Notes under the pieces: model-generated
The model's database searches: none
Told to the model about the DNA's origin: nothing
Seen by the model: only the letters and a program-made list of their open reading frames with translations
DNA from: Gammaproteobacteria bacterium
GTDB taxonomy: Bacteria > Pseudomonadota > Gammaproteobacteria > Steroidobacterales > Steroidobacteraceae
Reading direction: 5' to 3'
Assembly (NCBI GenBank): GCA_025358295.1
Contig: JANYJY010000044.1
Coordinates: 1-63,535 of the forward strand
Length of the DNA: 63,535 nt
Part shown: positions 36,393 through 43,751 of the stretch, one piece after another
Position numbering within the stretch: position 1 is the first letter of the stretch
Layout: the number at the start of each line of letters is the position of its first letter
Made by a program: the position numbers and the translations under genes

Positions 36393-38190
36393 GTCCTTCG
36401 TCGATAGCCTGCCGGCTCGGCCGGGCGTCTACCGGATGCTGGATGCGGACGGTGAGATTCTTTATGTCGGCAAGGCCCGCAATCTCAAGAGCCGGGTCGG
36501 TTCCTACTTTCAAGCGAGCAATGTGCACCCGAAGGTTCAGGCGCTGGTGGTCAAAACCGCCGCCATGGAAGTCACCATCACGAACTCGGACACCGAGGCG
36601 CTGCTGCTCGAGTTCAACCTCATCAAAAAACACCGGCCGCGCTTCAATGTGGTGTTGCGCGACGACAAGAGTTTTCCCTATCTACATTTTGAGACGGCTC
36701 ACGAGTTTCCGCGGCTAACCTTTTATCGCGGCTCGCGCAAGGAGCCGGGACGATTCTTCGGCCCTTACCCCTCCGCCGGCGCGGTGCGTGAAACTCTGCA
36801 GCAATTGCAGAAATTGTTTCGGCTGCGAAATTGCGACGACACGTATTTTTCGAACCGGTCGAGGCCCTGCTTGCAATACCAGATCCAGCGCTGCACGGCC
36901 CCGTGCGTGGGGCTGATTTCCAAGGAGGACTACGCGCGCGACGTGGGGGCCGCAATCAAAGTGCTGGAGGGGCGCAATGACGAAGTGAATCAGGATCTGG
37001 CGGGTCGCATGGAGGCAGCCGCCGAGCGTCTGCAATTCGAAGAGGCCGCGCGGCTTCGCGACCAATTGGCGAAGCTCAAAGCCGTACAGGCGCAGCAAAT
37101 TGTCACGGCCGACGCCGATCATGATGCCGACGTGATTGCCATCGTGGCCGGCAACGGCGAGTTTTGCGTGGCCCTGATGTTCATTCGCGCCGGCCGCAGC
37201 CTCGGCAGTACCACATTTTTTCCCAAGGCGCCGTTTGCGGAACTGCCCGAAGTTCTTGCGGCATTCGTCGCTCAGTACTATTTGGAGCGCGAGTCGCCGC
37301 CGGAAATCATCGTCGAGTCGGAATTCGACGAACGGGCTCTGCTCGAGGCGACGCTTGCCGAACGCTCCGGGCACAAGGTCCGCATCGCCTTCTCGGTGCG
37401 CGGCATTCGCGCCCGCTGGCTGGAGATGATGCATAACAACGCCGAGCAGGCGCTTGCCATGCGCCGCCTGGCGCGCGCCAGCATCGAGTCCAGCCTGGAG
37501 GATTTGCGCGAGGCCTTCGACCTGGAGGAGACCCCGAATCGCATTGAATGCTTCGACATCAGCCATACGGGAGGCACAGACACGGTGGCCTCCTGCGTGG
37601 TGTTCGGCGAGGAGGGCCCGCTGAAGGCCGATTATCGTCGCTTCAACATCAGCGGCATTCAGCCCGGTGATGACTACGCCGCCATGTATCAAGCCCTCAC
37701 CCGCCGCTATAAACGGGTGCGCGACGGGGAGATTGTCGCGCCGGATGTGCTGCTGATCGATGGCGGCAAGGGGCAGCTTGCAGAGGCCCGCAAGGTGCTC
37801 GATGAGCTCGGAATCGTCGGCATCACCTTGATCGGCGTCGCCAAGGGTGCCGACCGGCGACCCGGCCAGGAGCAGCTTTTCTTGTTGGGCCGGGACACGC
37901 CCACTATACTGGCTGCGGACTCGCGCGCATTGCACCTGATTCAGCGCGTCCGTGACGAAGCACACCGCTTCGCCATCACGGGCCATCGGCGCAAGCGGGC
38001 GAAGCGTCATAGCCAGTCGATACTTGAAACCATTCCGGGTTTGGGACCCGTCAAACGACGCGAGTTGCTGAAACAGTTCGGTGGCTTGCAGGGGATCTTG
38101 CGTGCAGGCATCGATGATTTCGTGCAAATCCGCGGTCTGGGGCGAGACCTCGCCGAGGTAATTTATGAGCACCTCCACCCCGGGCGCTGA
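36373..38190 (+). CDS. uvrC: Excinuclease ABC subunit C
   Basis: The 605-residue product makes the two incisions of nucleotide excision repair. The GIY-YIG nuclease is at the N-terminus (PGVYRMLDADGEILYVGKA), then a cysteine-containing segment (CLQYQIQRCTAPCVG), the UVR motif near residues 205-240, the RNase H-like endonuclease with ECFDISHTGG, and a helix-hairpin-helix pair at the end (ETIPGLGPVKRRELLKQFGG). The start is GTG at 36373, inside udgB, with AGGG upstream. It overlaps pgsA by 26 bases; uvrC-pgsA order is conserved in E. coli, where uvrY precedes. Confidence 0.97.
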   Translation: MSSFDAKSFVDSLPARPGVYRMLDADGEILYVGKARNLKSRVGSYFQASNVHPKVQALVVKTAAMEVTITNSDTEALLLEFNLIKKHRPRFNVVLRDDKSFPYLHFETAHEFPRLTFYRGSRKEPGRFFGPYPSAGAVRETLQQLQKLFRLRNCDDTYFSNRSRPCLQYQIQRCTAPCVGLISKEDYARDVGAAIKVLEGRNDEVNQDLAGRMEAAAERLQFEEAARLRDQLAKLKAVQAQQIVTADADHDADVIAIVAGNGEFCVALMFIRAGRSLGSTTFFPKAPFAELPEVLAAFVAQYYLERESPPEIIVESEFDERALLEATLAERSGHKVRIAFSVRGIRARWLEMMHNNAEQALAMRRLARASIESSLEDLREAFDLEETPNRIECFDISHTGGTDTVASCVVFGEEGPLKADYRRFNISGIQPGDDYAAMYQALTRRYKRVRDGEIVAPDVLLIDGGKGQLAEARKVLDELGIVGITLIGVAKGADRRPGQEQLFLLGRDTPTILAADSRALHLIQRVRDEAHRFAITGHRRKRAKRHSQSILETIPGLGPVKRRELLKQFGGLQGILRAGIDDFVQIRGLGRDLAEVIYEHLHPGR

Positions 38191-38767
38191 TGGTCCTTCG
38201 TATTGGAATGTGCCGAACACTCTGACGTGGCTGCGCATTTTAATGATCCCCGCGATTCTGGCGCTGTTTTACCTGCTGCCCTTTCCATACGCCGATCCGG
38301 CAGCCTGCGCAGCGTTCGCTCTCGCCGGCATCACCGACAGCTTGGATGGCTATTACGCGCGCAAATTGGGGCAAACCTCGCGTCTCGGCGCGTTCTTGGA
38401 TCCGGTCGCCGATAAGCTCATCGTGGCTGCCGCATTGGTACTCATCGTCAGTAAGGATCCACGCTGGTTTGTGGTCATTGCCGCCGTGGTCATCATCGGC
38501 CGGGAAATTGCGGTGTCGGCACTGCGGGAATGGATGGCCGAGATCGGCGCCCGCGGTCGCATCAAGGTGACGATCTTGGCCAAGTACAAGACCATCATGC
38601 AAATCGTCGGTCTGTCCTTCTTGTTGTTTAGGCAGGATCTGCTGGGATTGCCAATTTATAAGCTTGGATTGGCGCTGACGGCGGTCGCGGCGGTGCTCAC
38701 CCTGTGGTCCATGGTCCAGTACTTGCGTCTGGCATGGCCGGAATTGCGCGGCAGCTCAAGTCTCTAG
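38165..38767 (+). CDS. pgsA: CDP-diacylglycerol-glycerol-3-phosphate 3-phosphatidyltransferase
   Basis: The 200-residue membrane enzyme makes phosphatidylglycerol phosphate. It carries the full CDP-alcohol phosphotransferase motif, D-x2-DG-x2-AR-x8-G-x3-D-x3-D, seen as DSLDGYYARKLGQTSRLGAF followed by LDPVADK (about residues 58-84). The N-terminal NVPNTLTWLRI and about five membrane helices fit PgsA. It overlaps the end of uvrC by 26 bases and precedes tRNA-Gly and tRNA-Cys, the same order as in E. coli. A second, distinct CDP-alcohol phosphotransferase is encoded at 40543. Confidence 0.96.
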   Translation: MSTSTPGADGPSYWNVPNTLTWLRILMIPAILALFYLLPFPYADPAACAAFALAGITDSLDGYYARKLGQTSRLGAFLDPVADKLIVAAALVLIVSKDPRWFVVIAAVVIIGREIAVSALREWMAEIGARGRIKVTILAKYKTIMQIVGLSFLLFRQDLLGLPIYKLGLALTAVAAVLTLWSMVQYLRLAWPELRGSSSL

Positions 38768-38774
38768 CCGCGAT

Positions 38775-38794
38775 GGGCTAGGGAGCCCTTATTT
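38775..38794 (+). terminator. Possible weak terminator after pgsA
   Basis: GGGCT, a four-base loop and AGCCC are followed by TTATTT. The stem is only five bp, so it may be a weak terminator or pause site for the udgB-uvrC-pgsA transcript. Confidence 0.3.
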
Positions 38795-38873
38795 GGTGCC
38801 GATGGCCTGACGCAAGTAAGCCGGAATTGCGGGCCGGTTCAAGGCTTTAGCATTATTTTGCGCCGCGTTGTCC

Positions 38874-38901
38874 TTGACTCCGGGCGGTACGGCCCTACAA
38901 T
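38874..38901 (+). promoter_or_regulatory. Strong sigma-70 promoter of the tRNA-Gly/tRNA-Cys operon
   Basis: TTGACT (38874-38879) and TACAAT (38896-38901) are separated by 16 bases; each matches consensus at five of six positions. The predicted start is near 38908, about ten bases before tRNA-Gly. The G/C-rich stretch right after the -10 box is typical of stable-RNA promoters under stringent control. Confidence 0.78.
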
Positions 38902-38917
38902 TGCGCGTCTGTTTAGG

Positions 38918-38993
<76 letters not shown>

Positions 38994-39003
38994 GTTCCTG
39001 AAC

Positions 39004-39036
39004 GGCGCCCCAGATTCAGCGGGGTTCGCCATTTTT
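39004..39036 (+). terminator. Terminator-like hairpin between tRNA-Gly and tRNA-Cys
   Basis: GGCGCCCC (39004-39011) can pair with GGGG (39021-39024) and CGCC (39027-39030) around a two-base bulge, followed by five T residues. It could attenuate read-through to tRNA-Cys or simply be a processing spacer. Confidence 0.3.
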
Positions 39037-39042
39037 GACCTA

Positions 39043-39116
39043 GGCTAGGTGGCAGAGTGGTCATGCAGCGGCCTGCAAAGCCGCGTACAGCGGTTCGATT
39101 CCGCTCCTAGCCTCCA
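39043..39116 (+). tRNA. tRNA-Cys (anticodon GCA)
   Basis: The 74-base cloverleaf has acceptor stem GGCTAGG/CCTAGCC, the short D-arm GGCAGAGTGG typical of tRNA-Cys, anticodon stem GCGGC/GCCGC with anticodon GCA at 39075-39077, T-loop TTCGATT and encoded CCA. It corresponds to cysT of E. coli. Confidence 0.98.
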
Positions 39117-39435
39117 GCCAACAGTGTTCCTCGATCGGATGGCCGACGACTAAGCCGCCGGGCACTCGGATCGGGCCTGCATCGGTGTGCGCAATTACAC
39201 CCATGCCAGTAGTTAACCGACGTCTTCGCGGACTCTGTTTACCTCTCGATCGAGTTCACGTGAGAGACCCCGCACGCTGCTCGGTCCCAGTCTCTGCAAC
39301 CGCTCGACCCAGCCAACGGCGGCGTGCATCCGGCGCGCAAAAAGGGGAATAGGGGCCCCATTCGCGGTAAAATGACGCCGACTAGGCGATTGATACCGAG
39401 TGGGGTGCCGCGCCGAACCGCATTTGGAGTAGCCG
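39117..39435. other. Intergenic region between tRNA-Cys and the Rieske oxygenase gene
   Basis: About 320 bases hold no gene I can support. In E. coli the neighbouring tRNA-Leu would lie here. A minus-strand open frame covers part of it but has no ribosome site or recognisable family. GGTAAAATG near 39366 could serve as a -10 box for the downstream gene; there is no good -35. An octamer palindrome GGGGCCCC occurs near 39352. No direct repeat of the tRNA-Cys 3' end, which would mark an integration site, is seen. Confidence 0.4.
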
Positions 39436-40533
39436 ATGTCGGAAGATGGATCGAAGCTGATCAACGTTCGCGCCGCGAACACGAACGATGCGGTTGACTT
39501 GCGCCGCATTGGCGCGCACCCGGATCATTGGTACCCCGTCGCGTGGTCCGAGGAATTGAAAATACGCAAGGCGCTTGGCCGCCGCTTCGCTGAATTGCCC
39601 ATTGTGCTGTATCGGGGTGAGAGCGGACAGGTGTTTGCACTCGAAGACCGCTGCGCCCACAGGCAGGTACCCTTGCATCTCGGCGTTGTCAGCGGCGATG
39701 AGATCAAGTGCCATTATCACGGTTGGTCCTACAATCGCACCGGTAAGTGCGTGAACGTGCCTTACCTTGGGACGGACCGGCTTCCCACCGGCGTCAAAAG
39801 CTATCCCGCGCGCGAAGTGGACGGGCTGATCTTTATTTTCCCCGGTGATGCGGCCTTGTCTGACAGCCGCCTGCCATCGGGATTGGGCTCCTCGCAGCGC
39901 AAGGACTACAAGACTCGGCGGCTGAATCGCGAAGTGGCCTGCCACTACACGTTCATGCACGAGAATTTGTTCGATATGAATCATCAGTTCATGCATCGCA
40001 AGCAGATGGGTTCCATCAGGGCGAGGTGCCTTGGGCGGCAGCATGGCGAGAATTGGGCTCAGGTTGAATACAGCTTCAGCCGCACCGAGGGAAAATCCTC
40101 CGTGGGCGAGCAGGTCATCGTGGACCTGATGCGCAAGCGCGGCGAGGCAAAGAAGGATTTCTCGGATCACATGAGAATACGCACCGACTACCCGAGCCAA
40201 AGCCTCAAGGTCTGGGTGGGCCGTGATATCCAACAATCGGATGATCCGGTGCTGGATGTGTGGCTGGGCTATACGCCGCTGGACGCCGCACAACGCACCA
40301 ATCGTACCTATGGCTACCTGTCGGTGAAGAAGCCGAAAATGCCGGGGCTCATTCACGCGGTGTGGCCCTTCGTGACCTGGTTTACCGAGAATATTTTTCG
40401 CGAAGACAAGGAAATAGTGGAACACGAGCAGAGCGCCTATGACGCTCAAGGCGCGGATTGGAACAACGAGGTGTTTCCGCCCATACGCGATCTTCGCAGC
40501 GTACTAGCCCGCTGCGGGAAGCCCATCAATTAA
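39436..40533 (+). CDS. Rieske [2Fe-2S] non-heme iron oxygenase
   Basis: The 365-residue protein has an N-terminal Rieske domain with CxH (DRCAHRQVPLHLG) and CxxH (IKCHYHGWSYN) cluster ligands at about residues 72-97. Its catalytic domain has the mononuclear iron site in ENLFDMNHQFMHRKQ (two His) with an acidic ligand expected later, perhaps in FREDKEIVEHEQ. Such enzymes hydroxylate, demethylate or desaturate small molecules using electrons from a separate reductase, which is not encoded nearby. It resembles VanA-type or choline-type monooxygenases more than ring dioxygenases. A TGGAG site precedes the ATG. It heads a six-gene run with lipid-type enzymes, so its substrate may be a head group or lipid intermediate. 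Confidence 0.88.
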   Translation: MSEDGSKLINVRAANTNDAVDLRRIGAHPDHWYPVAWSEELKIRKALGRRFAELPIVLYRGESGQVFALEDRCAHRQVPLHLGVVSGDEIKCHYHGWSYNRTGKCVNVPYLGTDRLPTGVKSYPAREVDGLIFIFPGDAALSDSRLPSGLGSSQRKDYKTRRLNREVACHYTFMHENLFDMNHQFMHRKQMGSIRARCLGRQHGENWAQVEYSFSRTEGKSSVGEQVIVDLMRKRGEAKKDFSDHMRIRTDYPSQSLKVWVGRDIQQSDDPVLDVWLGYTPLDAAQRTNRTYGYLSVKKPKMPGLIHAVWPFVTWFTENIFREDKEIVEHEQSAYDAQGADWNNEVFPPIRDLRSVLARCGKPIN

Positions 40534-40542
40534 ATCCGATTC

Positions 40543-41205
40543 ATGGCAACCTCCAAATCAACATCGAAGTCCGGATCCGTGGCCGAGCGCCCGTGGGATG
40601 CGCGCCTCGCACGCCGCCTGGTGGCGCCACTCACGGACAGCTGGGTCACACCCAATCATCTGACCACGGTTCGTTTGGCCGTGGGGATGGCCGCGGCGGC
40701 GGCATTCATTCCCGGCACCTACGGCTGGTCGAACCTGGCGGCGCTGCTGCTGATCCTGTCGAATTTTCTGGATCATACGGACGGCGAATTGGCGCGCATG
40801 AGCGGCAAGACCAGCCGCCTAGGGCATGTGTACGACCTCGCCAGCGACGCCGTCGTGACAATTTTGCTGTTTGTCGCCATCGGCATCGGCGTCGGCGCGA
40901 CTGCCCGGGCACCACTGCAAATCGCACCGGCGGTGCTGGGTTTGATTGCCGGCTGCGCGATCGCGCTCATCTTCTTTTTGCGCATGCGCATCGAGGACAT
41001 GGCCGGTAAGACAGCGAGCCGGCAGGCCTCGGTGGGCGGATTCGAGACCGAAGATGTGTTGTATCTATTGCCGCTGGTGACGCTCAGTAATTCCGTCATG
41101 CCGTTTCTGGTTGCAGCGGCATTGTGCGCGCCGCTGTTTGCGATCTGGGTGATCATCGATTACCGCCGTGTCCTGTGGCGCCAGGCAACGCAGGTCGCGG
41201 TCTGA
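40543..41205 (+). CDS. CDP-alcohol phosphotransferase family membrane protein
   Basis: The 220-residue protein has five or six membrane helices and an intact CDP-alcohol phosphotransferase motif, D-x2-DG-x2-AR-x8-G-x3-D-x3-D, read as DHTDGELARMSGKTSRLG then HVYDLASD (about residues 79-104). Such enzymes displace CMP from a CDP-linked alcohol and join the phospho-alcohol to a second hydroxyl group. It lacks the N-terminal pattern of PgsA and PssA and is unlike the pgsA product nearby. The nucleotidyltransferase gene at 42984 could supply its CDP-activated substrate. It sits nine bases after the Rieske gene and directly abuts the next gene. Confidence 0.88.
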   Translation: MATSKSTSKSGSVAERPWDARLARRLVAPLTDSWVTPNHLTTVRLAVGMAAAAAFIPGTYGWSNLAALLLILSNFLDHTDGELARMSGKTSRLGHVYDLASDAVVTILLFVAIGIGVGATARAPLQIAPAVLGLIAGCAIALIFFLRMRIEDMAGKTASRQASVGGFETEDVLYLLPLVTLSNSVMPFLVAAALCAPLFAIWVIIDYRRVLWRQATQVAV

Positions 41206-41979
41206 ATGGCCGCGATTCATTCAGGGAGCGATCCGCTCCCGCGTGAAATTGCGTCCAACGCCGATCGTGCAACTGCGGCGCGTCTGCGGCAATTCGACAT
41301 GCGCGCATTGCGCCGCGAATACGTCGAGCAGGGCGCCTTCGTGTATCAGCCGGATTTCTTGGCGCCCGAGATCACGGCTCAATTGGTAGCCGATGTCGCG
41401 GCCGTCACGCCGTCGGTGAACCGCAATTATCTTCCGGGTCATAAGCAAGGCGGGAGTGTCAGCCGCCACACCATCGATCGGTTGGCGCCTGCCATCGGGG
41501 AGTTGTATCGCTCGCCGGCATTGATCGCCTGGTTGGGGGAGTTGGCGGGCGAGCGCCTGCAGTTCTCTCCGAGCGATGATCCACACGCCTATGCGCTCTA
41601 TTTCTATACCCGGCCCGGGGACCACATCGGCTGGCACTACGACACCTCTTACTATGTCGGGCGCCGCTACACCGTGTTACTGGGCGTCATCGATGAGTCG
41701 TCATGCCGGCTCGATTATGAACTGCATACGCGTGAGACAGGCGCCACCGCGAAGCCCGGATCGGTGCAGATTCCGCCGGGCGGGTTGGTGTTTTTCGACG
41801 GCGACAAATTGCGCCATCGCATTTCGCCGCTGGCCGAGAATGAAATGCGCGTGTCGCTGACTTTTGAATATGTGACTGATCCTTCCATGCGTCCGTGGCG
41901 GCGGTTCATGTCCAATATGAAGGACGCGGTCGCGTATTTTGGTTTTCGTCAGGTATTTCGCCGACGCGGACGCGCATGA
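41206..41979 (+). CDS. Fe(II)/2-oxoglutarate-dependent oxygenase related to the BesD/HalD group
   Basis: The 257-residue protein has a jelly-roll oxygenase pattern. Iron ligands are H144 and D146 in GWHYDTSYY and H204 in KLRHRISPL; R215 in MRVSLTF should bind 2-oxoglutarate. The overall sequence (YFYTRPGDHIGWHYDTSYY, VLLGVIDESSC) recalls the BesD/HalD amino-acid halogenases, but those have Gly in place of the Asp ligand so that chloride can bind. With Asp present a hydroxylase is predicted. Its ATG follows the previous stop directly, and its stop overlaps the next ATG (ATGA). The substrate is unknown; a CDP-alcohol or its lipid product is a reasonable guess from context. Confidence 0.82.
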   Translation: MAAIHSGSDPLPREIASNADRATAARLRQFDMRALRREYVEQGAFVYQPDFLAPEITAQLVADVAAVTPSVNRNYLPGHKQGGSVSRHTIDRLAPAIGELYRSPALIAWLGELAGERLQFSPSDDPHAYALYFYTRPGDHIGWHYDTSYYVGRRYTVLLGVIDESSCRLDYELHTRETGATAKPGSVQIPPGGLVFFDGDKLRHRISPLAENEMRVSLTFEYVTDPSMRPWRRFMSNMKDAVAYFGFRQVFRRRGRA

Positions 41980-42950
41980 CTCGAGCGGCGACCTGGGCTC
42001 TGTCGGCGGGCGTACTCCTGTTCATCGGCGTGCTCGCCTCCCAGGGTTTGCCGGCCATCGTGGCCACACTGGCGCTGGCGGGCTGGGGATTACTGCTGGT
42101 CGCCCTTTTCCACTTGATTCCTCTGGTGCTCGACGCGATTGCGATACGCGTGTTGTTCAATGAGGGCGAAGGCACCTTGAAGGACGCGTTGTTGGCGCGT
42201 TGGGCGGGGGAGTCGGCCAATAGCCTGATGCCCGCAGGGCAGATCGGCGGGCCTGTCCTGATGGCCCGCCATCTGGCGCAACGCGGCTTGCCGATGCAGG
42301 ACGCTGCCGCCGCCATTACCGTGAGCACGACGTTGCAGACCTTTGCGCAAATCGCCTTCGCGCTGCTCGGGGTGATCTTGCTCGGTGCGCAGGCGACGCA
42401 AATTTCGCAGCACTCGGTGCGCATGTCGGCATTGATTGCCAGCGGGCTGCTGGCCCTGCAGGTGGGCGGTTTCTATTGGCTGCAGCGACGCGGATTCTTC
42501 AGCAAGCTGATGCGCGCCGCCACGCGATTTTCCGGCAAGCGTGACTGGTCGCAATGGATGAGCCAGGCCGAGGCAATCGATATGGCCGTGCAGCGCGCCT
42601 ATGCTCGGGGCGGACCGGTCGCCGCCAGCTTTCTGCTCAGCTCGGTGGGCTGGCTGGTGGGGACGGGCGAGGTGTACCTGATACTGCAGATGATTCATCA
42701 CCCCGCCGGTTGGATGGACTCACTATTGCTCGAGAGCCTGGGTCAGGCCATTCGTGGCGCAGCTTTCGCAATTCCCGGCGCGCTTGGCGTCCAGGAGGGC
42801 GGCTATTTATTACTCGCGCCCATGGTCGGCTTGCCTCCGGACGCGGCATTGGCCCTGTCCCTGGCCAAGCGTACCCGTGAGCTCCTGCTGGGCTTGCCCG
42901 GACTGTTGTACCTGTACCTTTCTTCGCGCGCCGCCGCCGCCGCCGTGTAA
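41976..42950 (+). CDS. HpnL/MprF-type (lysylphosphatidylglycerol synthase TM region) membrane protein
   Basis: The 324-residue protein has about eight membrane helices and the family landmarks AGESANSLMPAGQIGG and the C-terminal segments ESLGQAIRGAAFAIPGALG and VQEGGYLLLAP. These match the flippase-like domain of MprF and, more closely, the HpnL proteins seen near hopanoid genes. No aminoacyl-transferase domain is present, so it more likely moves or accommodates a lipid than modifies it. Homology starts at the ATG that overlaps the oxygenase stop. The C-terminus ends in a run of alanines encoded by GCC repeats. No squalene or hopanoid gene occurs in the window. Confidence 0.83.
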   Translation: MTRAATWALSAGVLLFIGVLASQGLPAIVATLALAGWGLLLVALFHLIPLVLDAIAIRVLFNEGEGTLKDALLARWAGESANSLMPAGQIGGPVLMARHLAQRGLPMQDAAAAITVSTTLQTFAQIAFALLGVILLGAQATQISQHSVRMSALIASGLLALQVGGFYWLQRRGFFSKLMRAATRFSGKRDWSQWMSQAEAIDMAVQRAYARGGPVAASFLLSSVGWLVGTGEVYLILQMIHHPAGWMDSLLLESLGQAIRGAAFAIPGALGVQEGGYLLLAPMVGLPPDAALALSLAKRTRELLLGLPGLLYLYLSSRAAAAAV

Positions 42951-42983
42951 AATTCCGGAACCCTTGGTATTGAAAGGAAATTA

Positions 42984-43751
42984 ATGCGCGCCATTATTCT
43001 GGCAGCCGGCCGCGGACTGCGCTTGCAGCAAGCCGACGATAGGCAGATGCCCAAGTGTTTGCTGCAGTTCGGCGGCATGAGCCTGCTCGAGCGGCATTTG
43101 CGCATGCTCAAAAACGCCGGCATCGACGAGGTGGTATTGGCGCTCGGCTATCGTCATGAACGAGTCGAGGCCGAACTCGACCGGTTGAACTGGCAGCCGC
43201 GTCCGGAGATCGTTCTTAATCCGCAGTTCGAGCTGGGCAGCGTTCTGACCGTCCACACGGTCGCGGATGCCATGACCCGCGGTGGCGACGTGCTGTTGAT
43301 GGATGCAGACGTGTTGTACGACGAACGCATCACTTCGGCTCTGGTGGCAGGGGCGGGGCCGGTCAACCGTGTGCTGATCGACCGTGATTTCGAAGCCGGC
43401 GAAGAGCCCGTCAAGCTCTGCATCAGCGGTGGCGTACCCATCGAACTGCGCAAGAAGCTCGAGCCGGAATTGCGTTACGACACCATCGGCGAGTCGGTGG
43501 GCTTTTTCCGTTTCGATCAGGCCGCCGCGCGCCGCCTGGCCGAACTGGTGGCGCAGTACGTCGCGAGCGATCGTGCAAACCTGCCGCACGAAGAGGCCGT
43601 GCGCGATCTGCTGCGCGAGCGCAGTCAAATCTTCGACGTGGCCGACGTGACCGGTGCACCGTGGATTGAAATTGATTTCCCCATCGATGTCGTGCGCGCC
43701 GCGCACGAAGTCCTGCCGCAACTTGAGCCGCTGTCGGCACCCAAACAATGA
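42984..43751 (+). CDS. LicC/PntC-like nucleotidyltransferase
   Basis: The 255-residue protein begins with the NTP-transferase loop MRAIILAAGRGLRL and PKCLL (residues 23-27). The metal-site aspartates fit D107 and D109 in LLMDADVLYD and D231 or D235 in WIEIDFPID. This combination recalls CTP:phosphocholine (LicC) and CTP:2-aminoethylphosphonate (PntC) cytidylyltransferases and inositol-phosphate cytidylyltransferases, rather than sugar-nucleotide enzymes. It probably activates a small phospho- or phosphono-alcohol with CTP for the CDP-alcohol phosphotransferase at 40543. An AAAGGA site precedes the ATG. The actual substrate and nucleotide are inferred. Confidence 0.83.
   Translation: MRAIILAAGRGLRLQQADDRQMPKCLLQFGGMSLLERHLRMLKNAGIDEVVLALGYRHERVEAELDRLNWQPRPEIVLNPQFELGSVLTVHTVADAMTRGGDVLLMDADVLYDERITSALVAGAGPVNRVLIDRDFEAGEEPVKLCISGGVPIELRKKLEPELRYDTIGESVGFFRFDQAAARRLAELVAQYVASDRANLPHEEAVRDLLRERSQIFDVADVTGAPWIEIDFPIDVVRAAHEVLPQLEPLSAPKQ

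Noticed and set aside
36715-38238. Long minus-strand open frame (507 codons) opposite uvrC
   Set aside because: High GC gives long antisense frames; the plus strand clearly encodes UvrC with all domains.
39213-39509. Minus-strand open frame of 98 codons upstream of the Rieske gene
   Set aside because: It overlaps the start of the Rieske gene, has no ribosome site and no recognisable family.
39382-40449. Minus-strand open frame (355 codons) opposite the Rieske gene
   Set aside because: The plus strand has both Rieske cluster motifs and a ribosome site; the antisense frame has no family features.
41206-41979. Calling the Fe(II)/2-oxoglutarate enzyme a halogenase
   Set aside because: The iron site has Asp (HYD) rather than the Gly or Ala needed to leave room for chloride.
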